Below, piece by piece: positions 1-8,642 of a DNA stretch of 24,617 bases. Source of the DNA: Eggerthellaceae bacterium (GTDB lineage: Bacteria > Actinomycetota > Coriobacteriia > Coriobacteriales > Eggerthellaceae); the NCBI GenBank assembly GCA_017559045.1, contig JAFYTB010000229.1, positions 1-24,617 on the forward strand, in the 5' to 3' direction. A program made the translations under genes and the position numbers. The first letter of the stretch is position 1; each line of letters begins with the position of its first letter. The notes under the pieces were generated by a model. It did no database searches. It was given only the letters and a program-made list of their open reading frames with translations, and was not told the DNA's origin.

Positions 1-894
1 GACATTGCTATCGGCGCAGTAGGTATTCATCTCGGGGGTCAAACCGTAAGGAACATTGGTGATGAGCAGGGCGTTTTCGGCCGCCTCGTAAATGGTGGGG
101 CTGATAGCCTGACCGATCTCCGAATTGGGATCGGGAATAGCCATAAGCCACACGCCATCGGTTGCAATCGCCCACGCCTGAACGGCGTTCGAGTCGCCGG
201 TAGCAATCTCAACGACAGCACCGATCTCCCTCTCGTCGATATCGATGACGAGCGTAGACGGGAAAGACCTGCTCACACGGGCATCCTCTACCCATGCGTT
301 GCGCTCGATGCTCTTTTCGATAGCCGCCGTATCCACGCTGAGCAAAGTGGTTCCCTCGGGAATGGGGGCAAGGGCGTTCATATCGCTTTCAGTGAGATGG
401 GTAGAACCCTTAACCTCAACACCAGTAATGGCAAACAGAGAGCTGCGGGAAAGAGCGAATCCAGCAACAACGAGAAGCAGGGCGGCAACGACGACCGACA
501 CCACGATGATGAACCTCTTCTGGGCCTTAGCCTTGCTCTCGGCCTTCGCCTGCGCACGCTGCTCGCGGCCGATATCGCCGATGCGAACGGAGCTCAAGCG
601 AGCCGAAGAAGCCGCGCTCGAAGAACGCGCGGAGTTGACACCCGCACGATCACCAACGCTGGCACGAGCGCTTGCGCCAGCGCGAACGCTACGCGAAGCA
701 GACCTGGATTGCGCGCTGGAAGAGGTACGCGAACGACGATCAGCCGAACCCGAAGCAGTGCGGGAAACCCTGGGGTTATTCGTTTGAGCCCTACGGCTTG
801 TTGCGCGCTCCTGCGCCCCACGCGAAGACGATGCGCGACGCGACGCGCTATTCGAATCCGAGGAAGCGGACTTCCGGCGTGAGCTGTATGCCAT
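1..894 (-). CDS. ftsQ: Cell division protein FtsQ/DivIB (partial, C-terminus beyond window)
   Basis: FtsQ is a bitopic divisome protein that links early division proteins to the FtsW-FtsI synthase. The frame is open from the ATG at 894 to the window edge, giving 298 residues. The first ~126 residues are a Ser/Arg/Ala-rich, low-complexity cytoplasmic tail. A membrane segment follows at ~128-150 (FIIVVSVVVAALLLVVAGFA), then a POTRA-type domain starting around FAITGVEVKGSTHL and the beginning of the beta domain. ATG 894 is the only possible start because an in-frame stop lies just upstream; AAGGTGA precedes it by about 9 nt. The gene overlaps the 3' end of murB by 47 nt in another frame, which suggests translational coupling. 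Position after murB is typical of Gram-positive dcw clusters. The tail is unusually long for the family. Identity rests on topology, POTRA-like sequence and context. Confidence 0.9.
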   Translation of the reverse strand, partial: MAYSSRRKSASSDSNSASRRASSSRGAQERATSRRAQTNNPRVSRTASGSADRRSRTSSSAQSRSASRSVRAGASARASVGDRAGVNSARSSSAASSARLSSVRIGDIGREQRAQAKAESKAKAQKRFIIVVSVVVAALLLVVAGFALSRSSLFAITGVEVKGSTHLTESDMNALAPIPEGTTLLSVDTAAIEKSIERNAWVEDARVSRSFPSTLVIDIDEREIGAVVEIATGDSNAVQAWAIATDGVWLMAIPDPNSEIGQAISPTIYEAAENALLITNVPYGLTPEMNTYCADSNV

Positions 895-1774
895 GAACTT
901 CGTTCACCTTCGTCTGTATAAGATCGATCAGGTCGAGCACATCGCGTGCCGTTGCCTGACCCGTGTTGACAATGAAGTTGGCGTGCATATCGGATACACA
1001 CGCACCTCCAACGCTCAGCCCCTTAAGGCCAAGCTCCTCGATAAGCGCACCCACCGAAACACCGTCGGGGTTCTTGAAAACGCTACCGCAGGATGCCTCG
1101 TTAACCGGCTGATTCTTCTTGCGCGTCGAGAGGTTGGCCTCCATTTTACCGCGAATATAGAAGGGGTCAGCAGGTTCGACAGCCAATTCACATTCAAGCA
1201 GCGTCTCGTTAGGGGCGAAGGATGTGGAGCGATAATTCCAGTCGATTTCGGAGCCCCTCCTACGAACGAGGCCCACGCCCGGAACAAGGGAGGTAACCGT
1301 CACAACGCGGCTTCCGATCCATTCACCACGAGAGCCCGCATTCATGCGCAGTGCACCGCCAACCGTTCCCGGCGTACCCACCGCAAACTCCAGACCGGCA
1401 AAGCTGCGCTTAAAGGCCTCCTGCACCACAGCAGAAAGCATAACGCCCGCACCAGCCACGATTCGATGCTGCTCCTCGTCAACGCGCATAGAGCGGAAAT
1501 CGCGACCCAGGGTGATCACAACACCGGAGTAGCCCTCATCGGAAACGAGCAGATTGCTGCCGCGTCCAACCACAACCCAATCAATGCCCTCCTGCTCGCA
1601 CACGTCGACAAGCTGCGTGAGCGCGCTGAGGGAATTGGCCCTCACGTAAAAGCGAGCGGGACCGCCGATTCGATACGTCGTATGGCGAGCCATAGGCTCG
1701 TTGGGGTAGATATCGCCGTCAAAGCGCTCGTCTACAAGCAGCGCCTGCAGCGGCGAGGCATGCCTAGCCACCAT
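848..1774 (-). CDS. murB: UDP-N-acetylenolpyruvoylglucosamine reductase MurB
   Basis: MurB is the cytoplasmic FAD enzyme that uses NADPH to reduce UDP-GlcNAc-enolpyruvate to UDP-MurNAc, the second committed step of peptidoglycan synthesis. The 308-residue protein has the FAD-binding signatures YRIGGPA (34-40) and VGRGSNLLVSD (69-79), and GTPGTVGGALRMNAG (133-147). The catalytic Ser is in CGSVFKNP (Ser231), and the C-terminal PEVRFLG supplies the catalytic Glu301. Length is normal for the family. The start is ATG 1774, only 5 nt after the murC stop; the ribosome site is weak (CAGGTAG), consistent with coupling to murC. The 3' end overlaps ftsQ. No odd features in the catalytic core. Confidence 0.97.
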   Translation of the reverse strand: MVARHASPLQALLVDERFDGDIYPNEPMARHTTYRIGGPARFYVRANSLSALTQLVDVCEQEGIDWVVVGRGSNLLVSDEGYSGVVITLGRDFRSMRVDEEQHRIVAGAGVMLSAVVQEAFKRSFAGLEFAVGTPGTVGGALRMNAGSRGEWIGSRVVTVTSLVPGVGLVRRRGSEIDWNYRSTSFAPNETLLECELAVEPADPFYIRGKMEANLSTRKKNQPVNEASCGSVFKNPDGVSVGALIEELGLKGLSVGGACVSDMHANFIVNTGQATARDVLDLIDLIQTKVNEVHGIQLTPEVRFLGFE

Positions 1775-1779
1775 GGCGA

Positions 1780-3177
1780 CTACCTGCAGCCCAGCTCATC
1801 AACGAGCTGAGGACCGATAGCGGTCACATCGCCAGCGCCGAGCGTGAGCACCAGATCGCCGGGCTCTGCCAGCTCGATCAGATGGGGCACAACATCGATG
1901 CGCTTCGGAACAAACGTGGCCGGCGGATGGCCCTCATGGTCAAGGATGACGTTCAGGAAGGTCTTGCCGTTGACACCGGGAATGGGCGTCTCGCCCGCCG
2001 AATAGACATCCATGAAGGTGACCGTATCGGCGAGATCGAAGGCGGAGCCGAAGCTGTCCTTCAGCACCTCGGTGAAAAGGGTGACGCGAGAATAGCGGTG
2101 AGGCTGGAAAAGCACATGCACGCGCTTGAAATCGAGGGACTTGGCAGCCTTGATGGTCTCGGCAATCTCGGTCGGATGATGGGCATAGTCGTCAACCACC
2201 GTGACGCCAGCGCACTCGCCAACCAGATCGAAGCGGCGACGCACGCCAGAGAACTCGGAGAGTTTCTCTGCAGCAAGCTGAACATCGAGACCGAGGGCAT
2301 CAATAAGCGCGAGCACGGCAGTGCCGTTAGCGACGTTGTGCATACCAGGATTCTGCTTGATGGAGCTCTCGACAATGCGGCCGTCGGGGAAACGGACGGA
2401 GAAGACAGAGCCGACGCCACGCGGCTGCGCATTCATGATGCGAACATCGGCATCCTCGGAGAAGCCGTAGGTGATCACGCGCTTGCCCGTAGACTGGGCA
2501 ACGCGAACCAGCGCCTCATCGTCGGCGCAGACCACAACCGGACCACCCTCAGGAACCGAATCGATGAACATGCGGAAATGCTCGTAAATCTCATCGAGAC
2601 CCTGATAGTGATCAAGATGATCAGCCTCAATGTTGGTGACGATGACCGCAGCCGGGGACAGATAGGTAAACGACTTGTCGCTTTCGTCTGCCTCGACCAC
2701 ATAATACGAACCCGTGCCAGAATGAGCGTTAGTGCCCCAGGAGCGAACAATGCCGCCGATGAGGAACGTGGGATCCTCCCCCATCGCATCCAGCGTGCTG
2801 GCCAGCATGGAAGACGTGGTGGTCTTGCCATGAGTGCCCGCAACCGCCAGGGTATCAAGACCGCGGCCGAGATACGCCAGCATCTGAGCGCGATGCACGA
2901 TTTCGAGACCACGGTTCTTAGCCTCGACGTACTCGGGGTTGTTCGGAAGAATAGCGGTGGAGACGACGATCATGGGATCGCCCTCGGGAATGTTCTCGGC
3001 GCTCTGGCCGATGGCAACGGTGATACCCGCTTCCTTAAGCTGCTTGGTATAGCGGCTCTCCTTGATATCGGAACCGCTGACAACACGGCCCTGGTCGTGG
3101 GCAACGCGGGCAATACCGCTCATGCCGACGCCACCGACGCCGATGAAATGCAGCTGATTAGCGTTCATGTTCACCAT
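1780..3177 (-). CDS. murC: UDP-N-acetylmuramate--L-alanine ligase MurC
   Basis: MurC is the ATP-dependent Mur ligase that adds L-Ala to UDP-MurNAc in the cytoplasm. The 465-residue protein starts with the Rossmann-like UDP-binding motif FIGVGGVGMSG (11-21). It carries the ATP loop GTHGKTTT (114-121), EADESD (162-167), NIEADHLDH (182-190) and the C-terminal DDYAHHPTEI (329-338) typical of MurC. The start at 3177 is chosen because GGAG lies 7 nt upstream; a second ATG three codons later is possible. The gene follows murG after 32 nt and is followed 5 nt later by murB. Confidence 0.98.
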   Translation of the reverse strand: MVNMNANQLHFIGVGGVGMSGIARVAHDQGRVVSGSDIKESRYTKQLKEAGITVAIGQSAENIPEGDPMIVVSTAILPNNPEYVEAKNRGLEIVHRAQMLAYLGRGLDTLAVAGTHGKTTTSSMLASTLDAMGEDPTFLIGGIVRSWGTNAHSGTGSYYVVEADESDKSFTYLSPAAVIVTNIEADHLDHYQGLDEIYEHFRMFIDSVPEGGPVVVCADDEALVRVAQSTGKRVITYGFSEDADVRIMNAQPRGVGSVFSVRFPDGRIVESSIKQNPGMHNVANGTAVLALIDALGLDVQLAAEKLSEFSGVRRRFDLVGECAGVTVVDDYAHHPTEIAETIKAAKSLDFKRVHVLFQPHRYSRVTLFTEVLKDSFGSAFDLADTVTFMDVYSAGETPIPGVNGKTFLNVILDHEGHPPATFVPKRIDVVPHLIELAEPGDLVLTLGAGDVTAIGPQLVDELGCR

Positions 3178-3209
3178 TGAATATCTCCGTTTCGTTCAAA
3201 CAGCGCGGG

Positions 3210-4325
3210 CTATTGTAGCGCATGCGCATGCTTGTGCGCCGATTCCAACACAACATCTGCCAAGACGGCAGCCGCATCCGCAGTCTTCTGCGCACGAGCA
3301 GCCTCCGTCATGGACGCCCTGACCTCAGCGTCATCGATGAGCGTGCGGACCTTCTCCTTGAATTCCTCGCCCGCCAGATCGGCATCGGGCATCATAAAGG
3401 CGCAGCCTGCACCCACGTAAGCCTGCGCATTCGTCGTCTGATGATCCTCAGTTGCATGGGGATAAGGAACCAACAGCGCAGGGATGGCGAGGGCGGAAAT
3501 CTCAGCAAGCGACGTAGCGCCAGCACGCGACACGATGGCATCGGCTGCCGCCAGATTCTCACCCATGCGATCCTGGTAGCCCAGCACATGCCAGCGCTTC
3601 TGCTGCTCGGGAGTCAAAGCGAGCTCGGCGGAAACGCGGTCGAACTCCTTGGGACCAGTGATGTGAACCACATGAAGGTCGGAGCGATCCAGAAGCTCAT
3701 CTTTCATGCCGGCGATAGCCTCGTTGATGTGGCGTGCACCCAGGCTTCCACCGAACACGAGCAGCATGGACTCACCATCCTGCATGTCGAACATGGCGCG
3801 TCCCGACTCTCGGCTTGCGCGAAGAACAGACGACCTGACCGGGTTTCCCGTCAAATGAATCTTCGACTTATCGGCAACGGCAGAAGCGGAATGCTCGTAA
3901 GTGAGGCACACAGCCTGAGCGCGCTTCGCGAGGTACTTGTTGGCCATGCCCATAACGGAATTCTGCTCATGAATGATCACGGGGATTCCGAGAGCAAGAG
4001 CAGCACGCGCAACGGGAATGGAGACATAGCCGCCGAAGCCAACGACGGCATCGGGCTTGATCTCCTCAAACCAACGCTTTGCCTGCTTGGTGCTGCGCAT
4101 GATCTTGAGCACGCCCTTCACAATAGTGGTAGGACGCGTGCGGTTGAAGCCCGAAGCCTCAAAGCCCCTGAAAGGCACGCCGGCCTGCGGAACCAAGCGA
4201 GCTTCGACGCCCTGCGGAGTTCCAGCATACTCGACGTCGACACCACGGTCGCGGAGCACCTCAGCAAGAGCGAGCGCCGGGTTAATGTGACCCGCCGTTC
4301 CTCCGCCAGAAAGAACGATTCGCAT
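3210..4325 (-). CDS. murG: Lipid II synthase MurG (UDP-GlcNAc transferase)
   Basis: MurG transfers GlcNAc from UDP-GlcNAc to lipid I on the inner face of the membrane, making lipid II. It is a GT28 glycosyltransferase of 371 residues, normal length. Visible motifs are GGTAGH (8-13) in the N-terminal acceptor domain, HEQN (119-122), GGSLGA (192-197), SRAGATSLAE (266-275) and ATEDHQTTNA (291-300) for donor binding. The ATG at 4325 is 3 nt after the ftsW stop and has a full Shine-Dalgarno sequence, AAGGAGG, located inside the end of ftsW. It sits between ftsW, the polymerase that uses its product, and murC. Confidence 0.98.
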   Translation of the reverse strand: MRIVLSGGGTAGHINPALALAEVLRDRGVDVEYAGTPQGVEARLVPQAGVPFRGFEASGFNRTRPTTIVKGVLKIMRSTKQAKRWFEEIKPDAVVGFGGYVSIPVARAALALGIPVIIHEQNSVMGMANKYLAKRAQAVCLTYEHSASAVADKSKIHLTGNPVRSSVLRASRESGRAMFDMQDGESMLLVFGGSLGARHINEAIAGMKDELLDRSDLHVVHITGPKEFDRVSAELALTPEQQKRWHVLGYQDRMGENLAAADAIVSRAGATSLAEISALAIPALLVPYPHATEDHQTTNAQAYVGAGCAFMMPDADLAGEEFKEKVRTLIDDAEVRASMTEAARAQKTADAAAVLADVVLESAHKHAHALQ

Positions 4326-4328
4326 GTT

Positions 4329-5732
4329 CTACCTCCTTGGATAGCGCGCCGAATCAGACCGCCTGCGATTGTCGACAAGCGGAACGGCATTATGGTCGAG
4401 AGCGCCAGAAGAGCGCGAGTAAACTGCAAACGGATTATCGGAACGAGAGCCACGTGCGGGCGCAGAATTCGATGCAGGATAAGATGCACGCGAAGCAGGA
4501 TACGGCGCAGAATACGCACCGTAGGAATCGCCGCGGTACGGATCCTCGGCGCGAATCACGCGCAGGTCCTCGCGACGACGGTCGTAGTCCCTTTGTGCAT
4601 CATTGGACTTCGAGACGGACAGGATCAGGCCCACGATGATCATCGACGACATCATGGACGAGCCTCCCGCCGACACAAACGGCAAAGGCTTGCCCGTCGT
4701 GGGGAACAGACCGATAACGCACCCCATGTTGAGGAAGGCCTGGAAGACGATCATGATCGTGCAGGCACCAGCGATCATGCGACCAAGGTCATCCGAAGCA
4801 CCTTGGGCAATGATCAGGCCCGTAACCAGCAGCGCAAGGAAAAGCAGGACCACCGCGAAAGCACCGATAAGGCCCAGCTCCTCGCCAATGATGGCGTAGA
4901 TGAAGTCACTCTCGGATGCGAAGAGGTACTGATACTTCTCGTGCGAATTGCCCAAGCCCACGCCAAAGATTCCACCCTCCGCAATAGCGAAGTAGGAACG
5001 GATGATGTTGTAGCCATCGCCGTATCCGCCCTGGCCGTCATTCCACGGATCGAGGTACACGAGGCGTCCGCTGCGGTAATCGGTTCCGACGATCGAGAAG
5101 ACAACGAAAGCGATGCCAAGCACCATAATGGCAATCACGATGCGAAGGTCTATATCGCCGAACCAGAGCACCGACAGAATACCGACCGCGATAATGGCGG
5201 TAGTTCCCAGGTCGGACTGAGTCACGAAAAGGAAGAGCGCTGGAAGAACGACACACACGAAAACCTGGATAAGTGCAGCCTTCGACTCGATGTCACCGGC
5301 ACGCATGTCGGCAATGATCTTAGCCGTAAGCAAAAGCAGCGCGATCTTCGCAAACTCCGAAGGCTGGATGGTGAGCTCGCCCACACCCAACCAGCGCTTT
5401 GCGCCATAAATCTCAATACCGATGAGGGGCACCAAAAGCAGCATGACCATGCATACGCCCCAGGCTATCCAAACAAACCTGCCGCACCATGCATAGTGCG
5501 GAATGGCCCGATACACGAATAGCGCAAGCGCAACGCCGACGCCGACGTAGATAAGCTGCTTAACGATGTAGACCCACGCCGTCCTGCCCTCGGAAATTGC
5601 ACTGACGGACGTGGTGGAATAAACCATCACCAATCCGATGAGAACCAGCGCAAGCACGCACAGCATGAAGACGAGTCGGGGACCAAGCAGTCCAGACGAA
5701 ACGCTCGTGGTATGTCTTCTTCCCATGGCCAC
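4329..5732 (-). CDS. ftsW: Septal peptidoglycan polymerase FtsW (SEDS family)
   Basis: FtsW is the SEDS-family glycosyltransferase that polymerises lipid II at the septum together with FtsI. The 467-residue protein is multi-pass, with hydrophobic segments from ~18 to ~375. Signature stretches are RWLGVGELTIQPSEFAK (113-129), SDFIYAIIGEELG (275-287) and GLFPTTGKPLPFVSAGGSS (341-359). Residues ~376-467 form a hydrophilic Ser/Arg/Tyr/Pro-rich cytoplasmic tail, long for the family. The start is taken as GTG 5732 because GGGGGAG lies about 9 nt upstream; ATG 5726, two codons in, is the alternative. It starts 6 nt after murD ends and its stop abuts murG. RodA is excluded by the dcw context rather than by sequence alone. 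Confidence 0.95.
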   Translation of the reverse strand: MAMGRRHTTSVSSGLLGPRLVFMLCVLALVLIGLVMVYSTTSVSAISEGRTAWVYIVKQLIYVGVGVALALFVYRAIPHYAWCGRFVWIAWGVCMVMLLLVPLIGIEIYGAKRWLGVGELTIQPSEFAKIALLLLTAKIIADMRAGDIESKAALIQVFVCVVLPALFLFVTQSDLGTTAIIAVGILSVLWFGDIDLRIVIAIMVLGIAFVVFSIVGTDYRSGRLVYLDPWNDGQGGYGDGYNIIRSYFAIAEGGIFGVGLGNSHEKYQYLFASESDFIYAIIGEELGLIGAFAVVLLFLALLVTGLIIAQGASDDLGRMIAGACTIMIVFQAFLNMGCVIGLFPTTGKPLPFVSAGGSSMMSSMIIVGLILSVSKSNDAQRDYDRRREDLRVIRAEDPYRGDSYGAYSAPYPASRASYPASNSAPARGSRSDNPFAVYSRSSGALDHNAVPLVDNRRRSDSARYPRR

Positions 5733-5738
5733 GAAGCG

Positions 5739-7220
5739 CTACTCCCCCTTCACAGCCGCGGATCGCTCGGCAACCATCTGCTTGAAGCGGGTCCCGCGCT
5801 CCTGGTAGCACGAGAACTCGTCGAATGATGCGCACGCGGGGGAAAGAAGCACGACATCGCCCGCCACAGCCACAGAGAGCGCCTCATCGAGAGCGGCCTC
5901 CATGCACGGCGCGGAAAGAACCTCGAGTTCGGCTCCCTCAAATGCCTCGATGAAGCGATCGCGAGCCTCGCCGAAGCAGACGACGGACTTCGCATGCTGA
6001 CAGCATGCCGCAACGAGCGGGGCAAGGTCGGTGCCCTTGTCACGGCCACCCAGCATGATGATAGGTTTAACGGAGCCAAAGGCAGCCACAGCCGCCAAAA
6101 CGGAATCGACGTTGGTGGCTTTCGAATCGTTGTAGCACTCGACACCGGCAACATCTCCGCAAGGTTCGATGCGATGTTCAAGAGCCTGGAAGCTCGAAAC
6201 GCCATCAGCTACAGCCTGCGGCTCAACGCCCACAGCAAGTGCGGCCGATGCAGCGGCAAGCGCATTCGCCACATTGTGGGAACCCTTCACGCGCAGAGCA
6301 TCGGCAGCGCAGAGAGCGCGCTCCGAGCCATTGACCGCCACGCGAAGAACACCCTCGCCATCAACGAAGGCAGCGTTGTCGCTTCCACATGCCTGACGCA
6401 TATCACCAGCCAGGCCCGCCTTCGTACCCACCGGGATATAGGCAAAGCCTCGCTCTTCACCGCTGAGCGCGCGCAGCTCGCGCACCTTCGCACGAACCTC
6501 ATCGTTCGTTGCGTCAAGCACGGCAACAGCACCGGGCACCTGAGACAGGTTGTCGAGGATCTTCCACTTAGCAGCAGCATAAGCCTCGTGGCTACCATGC
6601 CAGGAAAGATGGTCAGGCGTGATATTGAGAACCAGAGCCACGTTGGGCGCAAACGCACGCGTAGAGGCAAGCTGGTAAGAAGAGACCTCAGCCACGTAAA
6701 TATCAAGATTCTGGTTAGCGACAGCATCAATGCACGCATCGCCAATATTGCCCACCGCAGCCGCAGAGAGCCCAGCGCTCTTAAGCACATGCTCGATCAT
6801 TGCAGTAGTAGTGGTTTTGCCGTTAGTGCCCGTGATGGCAATCCAGCGGGAATCCGCTGCGCTCTCGCGCCACGCGAATTCAACCTCGCTGATAATCTCG
6901 GTGCTTGCCGCTGCGGCATTAAGGTAAAAATCGCTGAACTCGGAGATACCCGGGCTTGCAATACAGAGATCGTACGACTCGGAAAAAGACTCGGTATCGA
7001 AAGAGACAATAGCTCCACGGGCAACAGCCTGGGCAGCCCACGCCTCGGCAGCGTCGTTTCGCTTACCGGCGGCAATATGAAGAGCCTCGACACGAGTACC
7101 CAGCAGATCGAGGAAATAGCGCGCAACGGCCTTGCCGCTGACGCCAAGACCAAGCACAAGAACACGCCCCAACTGGGCGCGCGCGTACTTCCGTCCTTCA
7201 AGGAACGCTTTATCGGTCAT
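5739..7220 (-). CDS. murD: UDP-N-acetylmuramoylalanine--D-glutamate ligase MurD
   Basis: MurD adds D-Glu to UDP-MurNAc-L-Ala in the cytoplasm. The 493-residue protein has an N-terminal Rossmann motif VLVLGLGVSGKA (20-31), the ATP loop GTNGKTTTT (131-139), EVSSYQL (178-184), and the C-terminal motifs DSKATN (365-370) and GGRDKG (391-396). It is slightly longer than the usual ~450 residues. The start ATG 7220 has GGGGAG about 12 nt upstream. It is separated from the upstream FAD gene by 166 nt holding strong hairpins, so it may head its own transcript: murD-ftsW-murG-murC-murB-ftsQ. Confidence 0.97.
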   Translation of the reverse strand: MTDKAFLEGRKYARAQLGRVLVLGLGVSGKAVARYFLDLLGTRVEALHIAAGKRNDAAEAWAAQAVARGAIVSFDTESFSESYDLCIASPGISEFSDFYLNAAAASTEIISEVEFAWRESAADSRWIAITGTNGKTTTTAMIEHVLKSAGLSAAAVGNIGDACIDAVANQNLDIYVAEVSSYQLASTRAFAPNVALVLNITPDHLSWHGSHEAYAAAKWKILDNLSQVPGAVAVLDATNDEVRAKVRELRALSGEERGFAYIPVGTKAGLAGDMRQACGSDNAAFVDGEGVLRVAVNGSERALCAADALRVKGSHNVANALAAASAALAVGVEPQAVADGVSSFQALEHRIEPCGDVAGVECYNDSKATNVDSVLAAVAAFGSVKPIIMLGGRDKGTDLAPLVAACCQHAKSVVCFGEARDRFIEAFEGAELEVLSAPCMEAALDEALSVAVAGDVVLLSPACASFDEFSCYQERGTRFKQMVAERSAAVKGE

Positions 7221-7258
7221 GATTGGCTGCCACTCCCCTGTTCTGCATGTGTTACAAA

Positions 7259-7308
7259 GACGCCCCCGTCAGGGGGGCGCCTCGTACGTTGTTCGTTTGT
7301 GAGGCGTC
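7259..7308 (-). terminator. Tandem GC-rich hairpins between FAD gene and murD (terminator or attenuator)
   Basis: On the minus strand a first hairpin forms from CGCCTC/GAGGCG (arms 7301-7306 and 7278-7283). It is followed directly by a stronger one, CGCCCCC-CTGAC-GGGGGCG (arms 7273-7279 and 7261-7267), then TCTTTGT. An alternative pairing, GACGCC (7303-7308) with GGCGTC (7259-7264), encloses both. The U-tract is short, so this may be a weak terminator of the redox pair or a leader structure upstream of murD. Confidence 0.5.
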
Positions 7309-7386
7309 TAGCTTTAACCTACTTAGATTACCAGCCAAACACGCCTATGGAAAGAAGCATCTCGGAATCACCACGGATGCACGGGC

Positions 7387-8625
7387 CTACTTCAGCGCTC
7401 GCTCAATACGCAGGGTGAGCATACCGCCGGCATCGTATGCAAGACGACGATCCTCGGGGTTGTCGCACACCTGATTGAAGCCAACAAGGCGCTCGCCTTC
7501 GTAGATATACACCGCCAGCATGCCGAGCTTTTCGCAAACCTCGACACGGCGATCGTCGTTAAGCTCGATGGTGCCTGCGGAAATGAACAGCAGGTCGCCC
7601 ACCACAATGGTGTTGGTGGAAATGGAGCCGGCGAACGCGCAAGAAGCGGGAACCGGCAAACCAGCCAGCTCGTATGCGATGGCAGAACCCGCGCATGCGC
7701 CCTGCAGCGCAGCGTTCTTCCAGATGCCGACGATGCGTCGCTGACCCGAAATAAGCTCAAGCGCCTGCGCAACATCGCCCGCAGCGTACACGTCCGGGTT
7801 GCTGGTGCGCATGAACTCATCAACCAGCAGGGCTCGATCGATCTCGAGGTCGCCCGCAGGGATGAAATCGAGGTTGGAGCGCATACCGTGGGCCACGCTG
7901 ACATGGTCAAACAGCTCGACGTCGCCATTCGCAAACGTAACCTCGAGCTGACGCCCGCAATAGGCCTGGTCGTCGGCAATCACCTTTACACCCGCAATGG
8001 TGGTGCCCAGCTTCAAGGACACGCCCATGGCCTCGAGTCCGCGCTCAAAACGCTCTGCAGCTGCAGGAAGCGCGTTCATATCAAGCACATGGGGCATCAT
8101 GCCGACAAGCGTTACATCCAGACCGCGCAGAACGCACGCCTCGAGCGTCTTAAGGGCAACCATGGAAGCACCGCTGACCAAAACGCGCTTGCATGCCGGA
8201 TCTGCGGCAGCATCCTTCAGGGCCTGGGCGTCATCCATAGAACGCATCACCAGAGGCTCAAAGCCCTCAACCTGCGGAAAACCACGCGTCACCGGGTTGG
8301 AGCCCGTTGCGATAACGCACTTGTCATAAGCGAATTCGCCGCTCGTGGTGCGAAGGGTGTGCGCCGCCACGTCGATAGCCTCAACCGTGCAACCACCAAG
8401 GATCTCAACATTGAGGCTGTCGATTTCCGCCTCGGTCCACGGGAAGCACTCTTCGTAGGTCTTCTGGCCACCGGCATAGTAGGAGGTGAGAATAGGGCTG
8501 TAAGGAACGGCAGGTCCATCGGTTACTGCCAGGATCTTGCCCTCGTAACCGTTATTGCGCAATGCGATAGCCGCATTGACGCCCGCCGTGCCGAAACCGA
8601 CGATTGCAACAGTCTGCTGAGTCAT
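7387..8625 (-). CDS. FAD-dependent pyridine nucleotide-disulfide oxidoreductase-like protein
   Basis: This is a 412-residue flavoprotein of the two-dinucleotide-domain fold shared by rubredoxin reductases and NirB-like reductases. The N-terminal FAD motif is AIVGFGTAGVNAA (first Gly about residue 10), followed by ATGS (~106-109) and the second FAD motif VYAAGDVAQ (~279-287). The internal NAD(P)-binding motif is degenerate: SGASMVALK (~151-159) instead of GxGxxGxE, with no acidic residue after the next strand, so the electron donor is unclear. No redox CxxxxC pair is visible. The start is ATG 8625, with GGGGGA 7 nt upstream and 17 nt after the Fe-S gene; a longer in-frame ORF begins further upstream but overlaps that gene. 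It probably works with the preceding Fe-S protein. The substrate is unknown. Confidence 0.85.
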   Translation of the reverse strand: MTQQTVAIVGFGTAGVNAAIALRNNGYEGKILAVTDGPAVPYSPILTSYYAGGQKTYEECFPWTEAEIDSLNVEILGGCTVEAIDVAAHTLRTTSGEFAYDKCVIATGSNPVTRGFPQVEGFEPLVMRSMDDAQALKDAAADPACKRVLVSGASMVALKTLEACVLRGLDVTLVGMMPHVLDMNALPAAAERFERGLEAMGVSLKLGTTIAGVKVIADDQAYCGRQLEVTFANGDVELFDHVSVAHGMRSNLDFIPAGDLEIDRALLVDEFMRTSNPDVYAAGDVAQALELISGQRRIVGIWKNAALQGACAGSAIAYELAGLPVPASCAFAGSISTNTIVVGDLLFISAGTIELNDDRRVEVCEKLGMLAVYIYEGERLVGFNQVCDNPEDRRLAYDAGGMLTLRIERALK

Positions 8626-8642
8626 GGCTCTATCCCCCATCC

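Noticed and set aside
893..5522. Long plus-strand open frames opposite murB, murC, murG and ftsW (305 to 766 codons)
   Set aside because: They mirror strongly supported minus-strand genes, have unlikely amino-acid composition and match no known family.
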